From NCBI GenBank assembly GCA_041608535.1, contig JBFISM010000002.1:1-64000 (forward strand): 64,000 bases of DNA, in the 5' to 3' direction. Position numbers and translations under genes: made by a program. The notes below the pieces were generated by a model. The model did not search any database. It was not told the origin of the DNA and saw nothing but the letters and a program-made list of their open reading frames with translations. Shown here piece by piece: positions 16,774 through 24,815 of the stretch; the stretch's first letter is position 1, and the number at the start of each line of letters is the position of its first letter. The DNA comes from JBFISM01 sp041608535. Its GTDB lineage: Bacteria > Actinomycetota > Acidimicrobiia > Spongiisociales > UBA5794.

Positions 16774-17133
16774 TCACGCCTCCTGGGCGATATCGAACAC
16801 GTTCCCCTCGGGATCTTCGAGGGTCGTCCAGCGTGTCCCGTACTCGTCGTGATCGGAGATGCGGCTGGCGCCGAGGCCGACCAGCCGCTCCACTTCGGCC
16901 TCGCGGTCGCTGGCGGAGAAGTCGACATGCACCCGGTTCTTCGCAGACTTCCCCTCCGGAACCTTGATGAACATCCAGATCGGGTGGAGGGGCGGGTCTT
17001 GGGAGCGGCCGATGGATGCGAAGAACGGGTTGGCTCCCTCATCCACCGCCACGTCGAGCGCTGCGGCCCAGAAGCCGGCCAATGTTGCGGCGTCATGACA
17101 GTCCGTGGTGATTGCATGTGGCGTTATCGCCAT
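16774..17133 (-). CDS. VOC (glyoxalase/bleomycin-resistance) family protein
   Basis: A 119-residue single VOC domain. Paired beta-alpha-beta-beta-beta units are visible: TDCHDAATLAGFWAAAL at the N-terminus, then KNRVHVDFSASDREAEVERL and EDPEGNVFDI at the C-terminus with the conserved Glu. Proteins of this glyoxalase-6-like subgroup bind or modify small molecules and have no predictable substrate. GAGGAG lies 6 nt before the ATG. The gene start overlaps the end of the RidA-family gene by 10 nt, so both are expressed together, divergently from the kynurenine operon. Confidence 0.82.
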   Translation of the reverse strand: MAITPHAITTDCHDAATLAGFWAAALDVAVDEGANPFFASIGRSQDPPLHPIWMFIKVPEGKSAKNRVHVDFSASDREAEVERLVGLGASRISDHDEYGTRWTTLEDPEGNVFDIAQEA

Positions 17134-17609
17134 CGGCGCTCCTCGCCTTGTTGGTCATGCGATTGTTGGTTATGTGATTGCGGGGGGACCCGGGCGACGG
17201 TCTTGACCTCGATCCGGAGGTCAGGATGGGGCAGTTGATGGACGGCCACCGTGGTGCGCGCCGGCCGGGGTGAGATGTCTGCGAACACGGTTGCGTAGGC
17301 GCGGTTGTAGGCGTCGAAATCGCTCATGTCCACGAGGAAGGTGGTCACGTCGACCACGTCCTCCAAACCCGCGCCCACTGCAGCCAGGATGTCGCGGATG
17401 TTGTCGAAGACCGCACGTGTCTGGGTGGCGACGTCGAACCGAACCCGGCCACCATCGTCGGGCTCGGCGCCGGCAATGGAACCGTCGGGGCGGCGGCTCG
17501 ACGTTCCCGACACGAAAGCGAAGCCGTCGACGACCCGCACGTGCGGATAGAGCCCGAGCGGCTGGGCCCGCTGCTCGAGGGTGTGGCTCTCCCCGTGGCT
17601 GGTCGTCAC
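17124..17609 (-). CDS. RidA/YjgF-family protein, candidate 2-aminomuconate deaminase
   Basis: About 161 residues. The RidA core runs from FAFVSGTSSRRPDG to the C-terminal RTTVAVHQLPHPDLRIEV, with the catalytic-type Arg-Thr-Thr-Val segment. 2-Aminomuconate deaminases (NbaF/AmnD) are RidA-family members. The divergent neighbours encode the enzymes that make 2-aminomuconate semialdehyde from tryptophan, so that role is a reasonable context inference. A generic enamine/imine deaminase is the alternative. The GTG at 17609 is chosen because AGGAG lies 8 nt upstream. An earlier GTG at 17648 has no site. The C-terminus is Gln/His/Arg-rich. Confidence 0.8.
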   Translation of the reverse strand: MTTSHGESHTLEQRAQPLGLYPHVRVVDGFAFVSGTSSRRPDGSIAGAEPDDGGRVRFDVATQTRAVFDNIRDILAAVGAGLEDVVDVTTFLVDMSDFDAYNRAYATVFADISPRPARTTVAVHQLPHPDLRIEVKTVARVPPQSHNQQSHDQQGEERRWR

Positions 17610-17689
17610 CGTCGTCGCTCCTGCGGAGGTGCACTGGTCTCCCGTCACGGACCATACTTGGCGACGAGACGACGCAGCAGGAGGATTCG

Positions 17690-18211
17690 ATGGCTGATCG
17701 GTTGGTGCCTTTCAACTTCAAGCAGTGGATCGATGATCACCGTGGCCTGTTGAAGCCACCCGTCGGCGCCAAGCAGGTGTGGGATGAGTCCGACGACTAC
17801 GTGATCATCGTGGTGGGTGGGCCCAACGACCGGCCCGACTTCCACAAGAACGAGACAGAGGAGTTCTTCTACCAGCTGGAAGGTGACATGGTCCTCAAGG
17901 TGAAAGACGACGATGGGATCCGGGACATCACCATCCGGGAAGGCGACGTGCTGCTGCTGCCGCCGAACACGATCCACTCCCCACGCCGGCCTGCCGACAC
18001 CGTCGGGCTCGTCGTGGAGCGCAAACGGGATGCGCATCACATCGACACGGTGCTGTGGTTCTGCGACAGCTGTGGCGCCGAGCTGCACGAGGAAACGATG
18101 CACGTCACCGATCTCGCCGGGCAGCTCAAGCCGCTCATCGAGAACTTTTATGCCTCGGAGGAGCAAAGGACCTGCGAGCAGTGCGGCGATGTGATGGCGG
18201 TACCTGATTGA
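17690..18211 (+). CDS. nbaC: 3-hydroxyanthranilate 3,4-dioxygenase
   Basis: A 173-residue cupin enzyme that opens the ring of 3-hydroxyanthranilate to 2-amino-3-carboxymuconate semialdehyde using Fe(II) and O2. Fe ligands are readable as His52 (PDFHKNETEEF), Glu58 and His96 (NTIHSPRRP), almost the numbering of the Cupriavidus enzyme. The C-terminal pairs CDSCG and CEQCG form the rubredoxin-like second iron site of bacterial homologues. GGAGG lies 6 nt before the ATG at 17690. It is the first gene of the kynurenine operon. Its TGA overlaps the TTG start of the next gene by 4 nt. Confidence 0.95.
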   Translation: MADRLVPFNFKQWIDDHRGLLKPPVGAKQVWDESDDYVIIVVGGPNDRPDFHKNETEEFFYQLEGDMVLKVKDDDGIRDITIREGDVLLLPPNTIHSPRRPADTVGLVVERKRDAHHIDTVLWFCDSCGAELHEETMHVTDLAGQLKPLIENFYASEEQRTCEQCGDVMAVPD

Positions 18212-19260
18212 CGGAAGCCGGCCACACCACCGCAAGCACCCCGTCGGCGGCCTCCGGGGCGGTCGACATCCACACCCACATCCTTCCCCGGTCGATCCCG
18301 GACTTCTCAGCTCGGTTCGGCTACGGCGCCTTCATCTCGCTCGCTGAGGAAGGAGACGAGGCGATCATGTACCAGGGAGGTGAGTTCTTCCGGCGGGTCG
18401 ACCGCAGGCTCTTCGATCCGGAAGCGCGGCTCGCGCGCTGCGATGAGACCGGCGTGGCCGTGCAGGTGCTGTCGACCGTGCCGGTGATGTTCAGTTACTG
18501 GACCAAACCCAAGGACGGCGCCGTGGTAGCCGCCTTCGTCAACGACGACCTCGCCGCCACCGTTGCCGCCCATCCCGATCGTTTCACGGCATTGGGGACG
18601 TTGCCGATGCAAGACCCAGATCTCGCCGTGGCCGAGCTGGAGCGATGTGTCGACCAGCTCGGGTTTCCCGGTGTCGAGATCGGCACCCATGTGGGTGGGC
18701 GCAACCTCAGCGACCCGGCGTTGTTTGCCGTGTTCGAAGCGGCCGCGGACCTCGGAGCCGCCCTCTTCGTACATCCCTGGGACATGATGGGTCAAGATGA
18801 CATGCCCGAGTACTGGCTGCCCTGGCTCGTCGGCATGCCTGCGGAGACTTCCCGCGCCATCTGCTCGCTGATCTTCGGAGGTGTGTTCGAGCGGCTGCCC
18901 GGTTTGCGGGTTGCTTTCGCCCACGGCGGGGGTTCGTTCCCCGCCACCGTGGGTCGGATCCAGCACGGCTTCGAGGTGCTCCCCGAGCTGTGCGCCGCCG
19001 ACAACCCGGTTCCCCCGCGTACCTATCTCGGGCGCTTTTGGGTGGATTCGGCGGTGCACGACGCAGCCGAGCTGCGCCACGTTGCATCGGTGGTCGGAAC
19101 CGACAAGGTGTGTCTCGGCTCGGACTTCCCATTCCGGCTCGGCGAACATCGTCCCGGATCCACCATCGCCGCAGCCGGGTTCGACGACGAGACTGAGCGC
19201 AGGATGTTGACGAGCAATGGGATCGCCTGGCTCGGGATGGAGGTGAGCGCCAGTGTCTGA
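18208..19260 (+). CDS. nbaD: 2-amino-3-carboxymuconate-6-semialdehyde decarboxylase (ACMSD)
   Basis: A 350-residue amidohydrolase-superfamily zinc enzyme that removes CO2 from ACMS, diverting the pathway from quinolinate to 2-aminomuconate semialdehyde. Seen are the metal motif DIHTHILPR (about 17-25), ALFVHPWDMMGQDDMPEYWL with its zinc His, FAHGGGSFP with the catalytic His, and the zinc Asp in LGSDFPFRLGE. No ATG or GTG occurs between the previous stop and the DIHTH motif, so the TTG at 18208, overlapping the upstream TGA as TTGA, is the most likely start. The gene overlaps kynU by 8 nt. Confidence 0.93.
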   Translation: MTEAGHTTASTPSAASGAVDIHTHILPRSIPDFSARFGYGAFISLAEEGDEAIMYQGGEFFRRVDRRLFDPEARLARCDETGVAVQVLSTVPVMFSYWTKPKDGAVVAAFVNDDLAATVAAHPDRFTALGTLPMQDPDLAVAELERCVDQLGFPGVEIGTHVGGRNLSDPALFAVFEAAADLGAALFVHPWDMMGQDDMPEYWLPWLVGMPAETSRAICSLIFGGVFERLPGLRVAFAHGGGSFPATVGRIQHGFEVLPELCAADNPVPPRTYLGRFWVDSAVHDAAELRHVASVVGTDKVCLGSDFPFRLGEHRPGSTIAAAGFDDETERRMLTSNGIAWLGMEVSASV

Positions 19261-20533
19261 TGCCATGGTGGTGACCGGCGACGTCGCCGAAGCCCACGCC
19301 CTCGATGCGGACGACGAGCTGGCCTCTTTCCGGGACCGGTTCGAGATCCCGCACTCCGCCGCTGGAGACCCGCTGGTGTATTTCGCCGGCAATTCGTTGG
19401 GTCTGCAGCCGAAGACGGTTCGCACCCTCCTGCTCGCCGAGTTGGACAAGTGGGCCGAATGTGGGGTGCGGGGTCACTTCGAGGGGGAGCGCCCGTGGGC
19501 CCCTTTCCACGAGTTCGTTGCTGGGCCCATGGCGAACATCGTCGGGGCCGAGGTGGACGAAGTGGTGACCATGAACGCACTGACCGTGAACCTCCATCTG
19601 ATGATGCAGAGCTTCTATCGACCCACGGCGGATCGCCACAAGGTGCTCATCGAGGATCACGCCTTCCCGTCCGACCACTTCGCAGTCGAATCGCAGGTGC
19701 GCAGTCGTGGCTTCGATCCTGCCACGTCTGTGGTCACCGTGGCGCCGCGGCCCGGTGAGGAATCCATCAGACCGGACGACTTGCGCCAAGCGATCGAGAG
19801 CAACGCCGATGAGCTGGCGTTGCTCATGCTGCCCGGTGTGCAGTACTACACGGGCCAGGTGTTCCCGATGCGTGACGTCGTTGCCTGGGGGCATGCCGCC
19901 GGCGCCACGGTGGGGCTCGACCTCGCTCATGCCGTCGGCAACGTGCCGCTGGCGTTGCACGAGTGGGGTCCCGACTTTGCGGTGTGGTGTACGTACAAGT
20001 ATCTCAACGCTGGTCCGGGCGCGACCGGCGGTGCGTTCGTGCATCGCCGCCATCTCGGCAACGGCGTTCCCCGTCTCGAGGGTTGGTGGGGTCACGACAA
20101 AGAGACCCGGTTTCACATGGAGAACACCTTCGTGCCGATCCCCACCGCCGAGGCGTGGCAGCTGAGCAATGCTCCCGTGTTCTCCATGGCTCCGCTCATC
20201 GCATCGCTCGAGGTCTTTGCGGACGCCGGTGGTATGGGGCCGCTGCGGGAGAAGGCGGAGAAGATGATCCGCTACCTGGATGCTCTGCTCGATTCGCAGC
20301 TCGCAGGGAGGGTGACCCGGGTCACACCGGCCCCGCTGACCGAACGGGGGTGTCAGCTGTCGCTGCGGGTCGAGGCCGGCAAGGGGCCCGACGTCTTTGC
20401 GGCGCTACAACAAGCCGACATCGAGTGCGACTGGCGATATCCCGACGTGATTCGCGTCGCCCCCGTGCCGCTGTACAACACCTTCACCGACATCCATCGG
20501 TTCGTCGACATCATGAGTGGGATCCTGCGTTGA
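19253..20533 (+). CDS. kynU: kynureninase
   Basis: A 426-residue PLP-dependent fold-type I enzyme that cleaves kynurenine/3-hydroxykynurenine to (3-hydroxy)anthranilate and alanine. Family signatures are YFAGNSLGLQP (about 43-53), FYRPTADRHKVL, the ALLMLPGVQYYTGQ segment, GLDLAHAVGNVPL with the PLP-pairing Asp, and the Schiff-base Lys249 in WCTYKYLNAGPGATGG. Its length is close to that of characterised kynureninases. The GTG start lies inside the 3' end of the ACMSD gene (8-nt overlap). The TGA overlaps the next ATG as TGATG. Confidence 0.95.
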   Translation: MSDAMVVTGDVAEAHALDADDELASFRDRFEIPHSAAGDPLVYFAGNSLGLQPKTVRTLLLAELDKWAECGVRGHFEGERPWAPFHEFVAGPMANIVGAEVDEVVTMNALTVNLHLMMQSFYRPTADRHKVLIEDHAFPSDHFAVESQVRSRGFDPATSVVTVAPRPGEESIRPDDLRQAIESNADELALLMLPGVQYYTGQVFPMRDVVAWGHAAGATVGLDLAHAVGNVPLALHEWGPDFAVWCTYKYLNAGPGATGGAFVHRRHLGNGVPRLEGWWGHDKETRFHMENTFVPIPTAEAWQLSNAPVFSMAPLIASLEVFADAGGMGPLREKAEKMIRYLDALLDSQLAGRVTRVTPAPLTERGCQLSLRVEAGKGPDVFAALQQADIECDWRYPDVIRVAPVPLYNTFTDIHRFVDIMSGILR

Positions 20534-21876
20534 TGCGGCCGGTGTGCGTGGTTGGTGGTGGTCTCGCCGGAGCGATGCTGGCGACGTATCTCGGCCGGCG
20601 TGGCCATCCCGTCACGGTGTTCGAAGCCCGACGTGATCTGCGGATCGCAGACATCGACGCCGGCAAGTCGATCAATCTCGCATTGGCGACGAGGGGGATG
20701 GCCGCGCTCGACGAGTTGGGGCTCATGGCGGAGGTCGAACCGCTCTTGACCCCGATGCGGGGCAGGATGGTGCACGCAGATGACCGCAAAGCGAGCCTGC
20801 AGCCGTACGGCATACGCGAGCACGAGGTGATCCACTCGGTGTCACGGCCGGGCCTCAATGCGGTGCTGCTCGACGCCGCTGAAGCCACCGGCAACGTGGA
20901 GGTGCGATTTCAGCATCGCTGCGTGGGAGGAGATCTCCCGTCTCGTACGTTGCGCTTCGAGCATGTCGACAGCGGTGATGAGATCGATTTCGCCTCGACG
21001 GCCTTCTTTGGAGCCGACGGGTTCGGATCCACGGTCCGCAAGATGATCTTGCCGCTGTCCGGAGGGACGCTCGACGTCGATCCGCTCGATCATGGGTACA
21101 AGGAGCTCACGCTCCCGGCTGCCGACGACGGTTCGCCACGCCTCGACCCGAATGCGCTGCACATCTGGCCCCGGGGCGAGTCCATGCTCATCGCACTTCC
21201 CAACATCGACAGCTCCTTCACGTGCACGCTGTTCATCGCAGAGCAGGGTGAGCCGTACAGCCTGCAGTCGCTCAGGACACCGCAGCGGGTGCGCAGCTTC
21301 TTCGAAGCCGAGTTCCCGGAGTTCGCCTCGCTCATGCCCGGGCTCGAAGCGGAGTACCTGCAGAATCCGGACGGCAGGTTGGCGACGCTGCGCTGCAGCG
21401 GATGGCAGTACGAGGATGCGGCTGTGATCCTCGGAGACGCTGCCCACGCCATCGTGCCGTTTCACGGGCAAGGTATGAACGCTGCGTTCGAATCGTGCTC
21501 GGTGCTGATGAGCGCGCTGACCTTCCATGGTGATGATTGGGCAGAGGCATTTCTGCAGTTCGAGGCGCTCCGCAAACCCGATGTGGATGCGATTGCCGAC
21601 ATGGCGCTCGACAACTACATCGAGATGCGCAGCGGTGTCGTCGACGATCGGTACGTGCTGCAGCGCGAGTTGGCCCTCGATCTGGAGCGGCGCTGGCCGG
21701 ATCGGTTCATCCCTCGCTACTCGATGGTCATGTTCTCGACGATGCCGTACGCCGAGGCCCAGCGCCGGGCGCGTCTGCAGGCCGCCATCCTGCAGCAGCT
21801 CACCGCAGGGGTGTCCACGGTCGACGACGTCGATCTGGAGCGTGCCGAAGAACTCGTCATGGGTCTGCCCGAATGA
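20533..21876 (+). CDS. kmo: kynurenine 3-monooxygenase
   Basis: A 447-residue FAD-dependent aromatic hydroxylase that converts kynurenine to 3-hydroxykynurenine with NADPH and O2. Seen are the dinucleotide motif VVGGGLAGAMLATYLGRRG (about 5-23), the KSINLALATRG segment specific to KMO, VSRPGLNAVLLDAA, and the second FAD motif AVILGDAAHAIVPFHGQGMN. The C-terminal region is helical without an obvious membrane anchor, unlike the mitochondrial enzyme. The start is fixed by the TGATG overlap with kynU. The stop overlaps the next ATG as ATGA. Confidence 0.95.
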   Translation: MRPVCVVGGGLAGAMLATYLGRRGHPVTVFEARRDLRIADIDAGKSINLALATRGMAALDELGLMAEVEPLLTPMRGRMVHADDRKASLQPYGIREHEVIHSVSRPGLNAVLLDAAEATGNVEVRFQHRCVGGDLPSRTLRFEHVDSGDEIDFASTAFFGADGFGSTVRKMILPLSGGTLDVDPLDHGYKELTLPAADDGSPRLDPNALHIWPRGESMLIALPNIDSSFTCTLFIAEQGEPYSLQSLRTPQRVRSFFEAEFPEFASLMPGLEAEYLQNPDGRLATLRCSGWQYEDAAVILGDAAHAIVPFHGQGMNAAFESCSVLMSALTFHGDDWAEAFLQFEALRKPDVDAIADMALDNYIEMRSGVVDDRYVLQRELALDLERRWPDRFIPRYSMVMFSTMPYAEAQRRARLQAAILQQLTAGVSTVDDVDLERAEELVMGLPE

Positions 21877-22697
21877 CCGAGCAGTCGATGCGGGACGACG
21901 AGGTGACGCCGCACGAGAAGCCGGTCACTTACGGCAGCTATCTGAAGATCCCTGAATTGCTCAGCCTGCAGCAGATCCGCTCCGAGCCTGCCGAGCACGA
22001 CGAGATGCTGTTCATCATCATCCACCAGATCTACGAGCTGTGGTTCAAGCAACTCCTCCATGAGCTCGACCGCCTGGCCGAACACATCGACGCAGACCTC
22101 CAGGCACATGGCGAGCATCAGTTGAAGCGAATCCTCAAGATCTTGAAGACGCTGGTGGCTCAGCTCGACGTCCTCGAGACGATGACTCCCGTGGAGTTCC
22201 TCTCGTTCCGATCTTTCTTGGGGTCGGCCAGCGGCTTCGAGTCGGCGCAGTTCCGCTCGCTCGAGTTCCTCCTCGGTGTGAAGGACGAGGCTCATGTAGA
22301 GCGTTTTCGTGGTCTCGGGATCGTCGCGGAGCTGGAGCGGCGCATGAACGAGCCCTCGCTGTGGGCCCGCTTCGTCGCTTCCCTGGCCCGGCACGGATAC
22401 GACATTCCCGATGACGTGCTGTCTCGTCCCGTGCGGCACGCCAACCAGCCATCGCCGGCGGTGCAGGATGCTCTCATCCAGGTGTACCGGAGCAACCCCG
22501 ATCTCGCCGGATTCTGTGAGCTGCTCATGGACATGGACGAGGGCATCATGGAGTGGCGATACCGTCACGTGATGATGGTGATGCGCACCATCGGGACCAA
22601 GCGGGGCACCGGGGGGTCGGATGGAGCCGAATACCTGAGGACGACGCTCTTCCGCCCGGCCTTTCCGGATCTGTGGGAGATCCGGGCGCGTTTGTGA
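21873..22697 (+). CDS. kynA: tryptophan 2,3-dioxygenase
   Basis: A 274-residue heme enzyme that catalyses the first step of the pathway, tryptophan to N-formylkynurenine. The signature EHDEMLFIIIHQIYELWFKQ (about 43-62) contains the substrate-pocket His and Phe/Tyr residues. Further matches are FLSFRSFLGSASGFESAQFR and the C-terminal MEWRYRHVMMVMRTIGTKRG with the proximal heme His, then GGSDGAEYLRTTL. It is the last gene of the five-gene operon, although its product acts first. No terminator hairpin is evident after it. Confidence 0.95.
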   Translation: MTEQSMRDDEVTPHEKPVTYGSYLKIPELLSLQQIRSEPAEHDEMLFIIIHQIYELWFKQLLHELDRLAEHIDADLQAHGEHQLKRILKILKTLVAQLDVLETMTPVEFLSFRSFLGSASGFESAQFRSLEFLLGVKDEAHVERFRGLGIVAELERRMNEPSLWARFVASLARHGYDIPDDVLSRPVRHANQPSPAVQDALIQVYRSNPDLAGFCELLMDMDEGIMEWRYRHVMMVMRTIGTKRGTGGSDGAEYLRTTLFRPAFPDLWEIRARL

Positions 22698-22799
22698 GCC
22701 GCACCCGTGGCCGCAGAGAAGGGCCGGGCGACCCATGTCTCCACCCAGGATCACCCATTAGCGTCGTGCCGCACATGCGTCCGATCCGTAGGGGGTCAC

Positions 22800-24536
22800 A
22801 TGGACGAGCACTCCGACCCGGTGGGCCAGCCGGGTGTCATGGCCGACGCCGATCCGGCCGAGCGCGCCGTGCGTCCGTTGGACGACGCGGGCAATCCCAT
22901 TCTCGAGACGGTCACCGAGACCGGGTCGCGCCGTGGCCGGCTCATCGCCGGCGGCATCGTCGCCCTCGTGGCAGTGCTCGCCCTGGGAGGTGTACTGGCA
23001 TGGCGCAATCTCGTGGGGAGTCCCCATGGCGCCGCCGAGGCCGTACCCGCGGATGCGGACATGGTCTTCACGTTCGATTTCCTGCAGATGCGCGACACCG
23101 AGCGGTTCGATCGGCTGGTGCGGGCGTTTGCCACGCCGATGGCCGAGCACGGGCTGATCGACGAGGCTCCCGATTTCGAGGGCATGCTGCGCGAGTTCGA
23201 CGACGAGGCCGAGCAGGAGCTCGGCTTCCGCTTCGCCGAGGACGTGTTCTCGTGGATGGGCCGGAGTGGCAGCCTGGCGATGTGGTTCCCTCGCGCGATG
23301 TTCGACTTCGACGCCGTTGACTCGGACGCACTGCCGTCGGTGCTGGCAACCCTGCAGGTGCGCGACGAAGCCGCAGCGGCGGCATTTCTGGATCGTCTCC
23401 TCGTCAAGGCTGCGGAGGACGGCGACGAGTTCGAGCAGATCCAAGTGGGCGGGAAACCTGCGTATTACTTCCCCGATGAGACCGACGAGTTCTACATCAC
23501 CCTGCGGGACGGTCGGTTTCTGCTCGCCGATTCGCTGACGTTGTTGCGTCGGGCGGTGGAGACCGACGCTTCCGAGTCCGTGGCGGAGCTCACTGATTTC
23601 CAGGCGCTGAGCAGCACGCTCGGCGGCGAGCCGCTCATGACGGCGTACGTCTCCCCGTCACTCGGTGAGGAACTGGCCGCTTCGTACGAGCGACTGGGGA
23701 TCGACTTTCCGTACGCAGAGGAGTTGGCCCGGACCAGCGCCATGATGACGGTGGAGCTCGACGACGCCGGATTCCTGGTGCGCACCGCAAATGCGGTGCC
23801 GGACAACTATCCGATCGGCCCTGGAGTATGGGGACCGACGCTTCCCGAAGGAACCTACGGTTTTGTCGATGTTGCGCTACCGGCCGGCTATTTCGCCAAG
23901 ATGGCGTCGTTCTACGAGGACACCGTGGCCAGCGCCGGCTTGACCGAAGCGGATATCGCTGCACTGATCGAGCCGGTCGACCAGGTGATCGGGATGTCGT
24001 TGCTCGACGACCTGGTACCTGCGCTCGGTGGCGAGATACTGCTCGCGGTGGCGCCGGCCCGGGACGGGGTGATCCCGCTCGAAGCCGGCATCGATCTCGG
24101 AGTGCTCCTGGGAATCGGCGTCGACGACTCCGCCCTCGTCGCCCAGGCCCTCGACAACGCTCTCCGCGAGCTGGAAAACCAGGGGATCACCGTGCGGGAC
24201 CGCAACGGCACCAGAGTGATAGCCGTGGACGGTGTCGACTACGGGGCCCTGGCGGTGACGAACGACGCATTCGCGGCATCTTCCTCACCGGAGCTGCTGG
24301 AGACCTTCGTCGCCGAGTCCGGTTCCCTCGGTGCGACTCCGACCTACCAGCGGGTCGACAGCTCGGTTGCCGGCGACGGGCTCGCGGTGTACGTGGACAT
24401 CACCCGCATCCTCGGCGACTTCGTGGACGACGCCACCATCAGCGACGTCCTTTCGCCGCTGGCCGCGGCCGGCGGTTCTTACACCGTGGAGAATGGCTTC
24501 CAGCTCTCCGAGTTCCGTCTGCTCATCGACTACTGA
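22800..24536 (+). CDS. DUF3352-family membrane-anchored protein
   Basis: A 578-residue protein with a cytoplasmic N-terminus (about 1-45), one membrane helix (about 46-69), then a large extracytoplasmic region that matches DUF3352 in layout. The pattern is VPADADMVFTFDF, repeated substructures with SVLATLQVRDEAAAAAFLDR, and an acidic bias. The ATG at 22800 has a GGGGG run 4 nt upstream. The longer frame to 22707 has no site and a Cys-rich leader of no family similarity. The function of DUF3352 proteins is not known. It follows the kynurenine operon after 102 nt without a visible functional link. Confidence 0.75.
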   Translation: MDEHSDPVGQPGVMADADPAERAVRPLDDAGNPILETVTETGSRRGRLIAGGIVALVAVLALGGVLAWRNLVGSPHGAAEAVPADADMVFTFDFLQMRDTERFDRLVRAFATPMAEHGLIDEAPDFEGMLREFDDEAEQELGFRFAEDVFSWMGRSGSLAMWFPRAMFDFDAVDSDALPSVLATLQVRDEAAAAAFLDRLLVKAAEDGDEFEQIQVGGKPAYYFPDETDEFYITLRDGRFLLADSLTLLRRAVETDASESVAELTDFQALSSTLGGEPLMTAYVSPSLGEELAASYERLGIDFPYAEELARTSAMMTVELDDAGFLVRTANAVPDNYPIGPGVWGPTLPEGTYGFVDVALPAGYFAKMASFYEDTVASAGLTEADIAALIEPVDQVIGMSLLDDLVPALGGEILLAVAPARDGVIPLEAGIDLGVLLGIGVDDSALVAQALDNALRELENQGITVRDRNGTRVIAVDGVDYGALAVTNDAFAASSSPELLETFVAESGSLGATPTYQRVDSSVAGDGLAVYVDITRILGDFVDDATISDVLSPLAAAGGSYTVENGFQLSEFRLLIDY

Positions 24537-24815
24537 CCACGCAACGCCGCGATGTGCCCGAGTACCGCTGTATGGAGCGGGCAGCGGCAGGCTTCGTGCC
24601 CTCGGGTGTGTACTCGGTGTGTGGCGTCATCGTGGGTGCGGCGATGTTCGAAGGTGAGCGCCGCGACTGCATCGACCGTGCTCCGCCGGTGACGCTCGTG
24701 CGCACCTGAGGCGCCCTGCGCTGCCTGGCCGGCATCGGTATGTTTGGCGACAGGCTCGCCGTACCCCCCCGAAGCCGATTCCCGGCCTGACGGCAAGCCG
24801 GAAGGATGGTGCTCC

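Noticed and set aside
17607..17648. Longer RidA-family protein starting at GTG 17648
   Set aside because: There is no ribosome-binding site upstream and the extra residues have no family similarity. The GTG at 17609 has a strong AGGAG at good spacing.
24554..24709. Possible 51-codon gene with three Cys between the DUF3352 and amidase genes
   Set aside because: The frame is simply the tail of a long shadow frame through the DUF3352 gene. The GTG has no convincing ribosome-binding site and the product has no recognisable feature.
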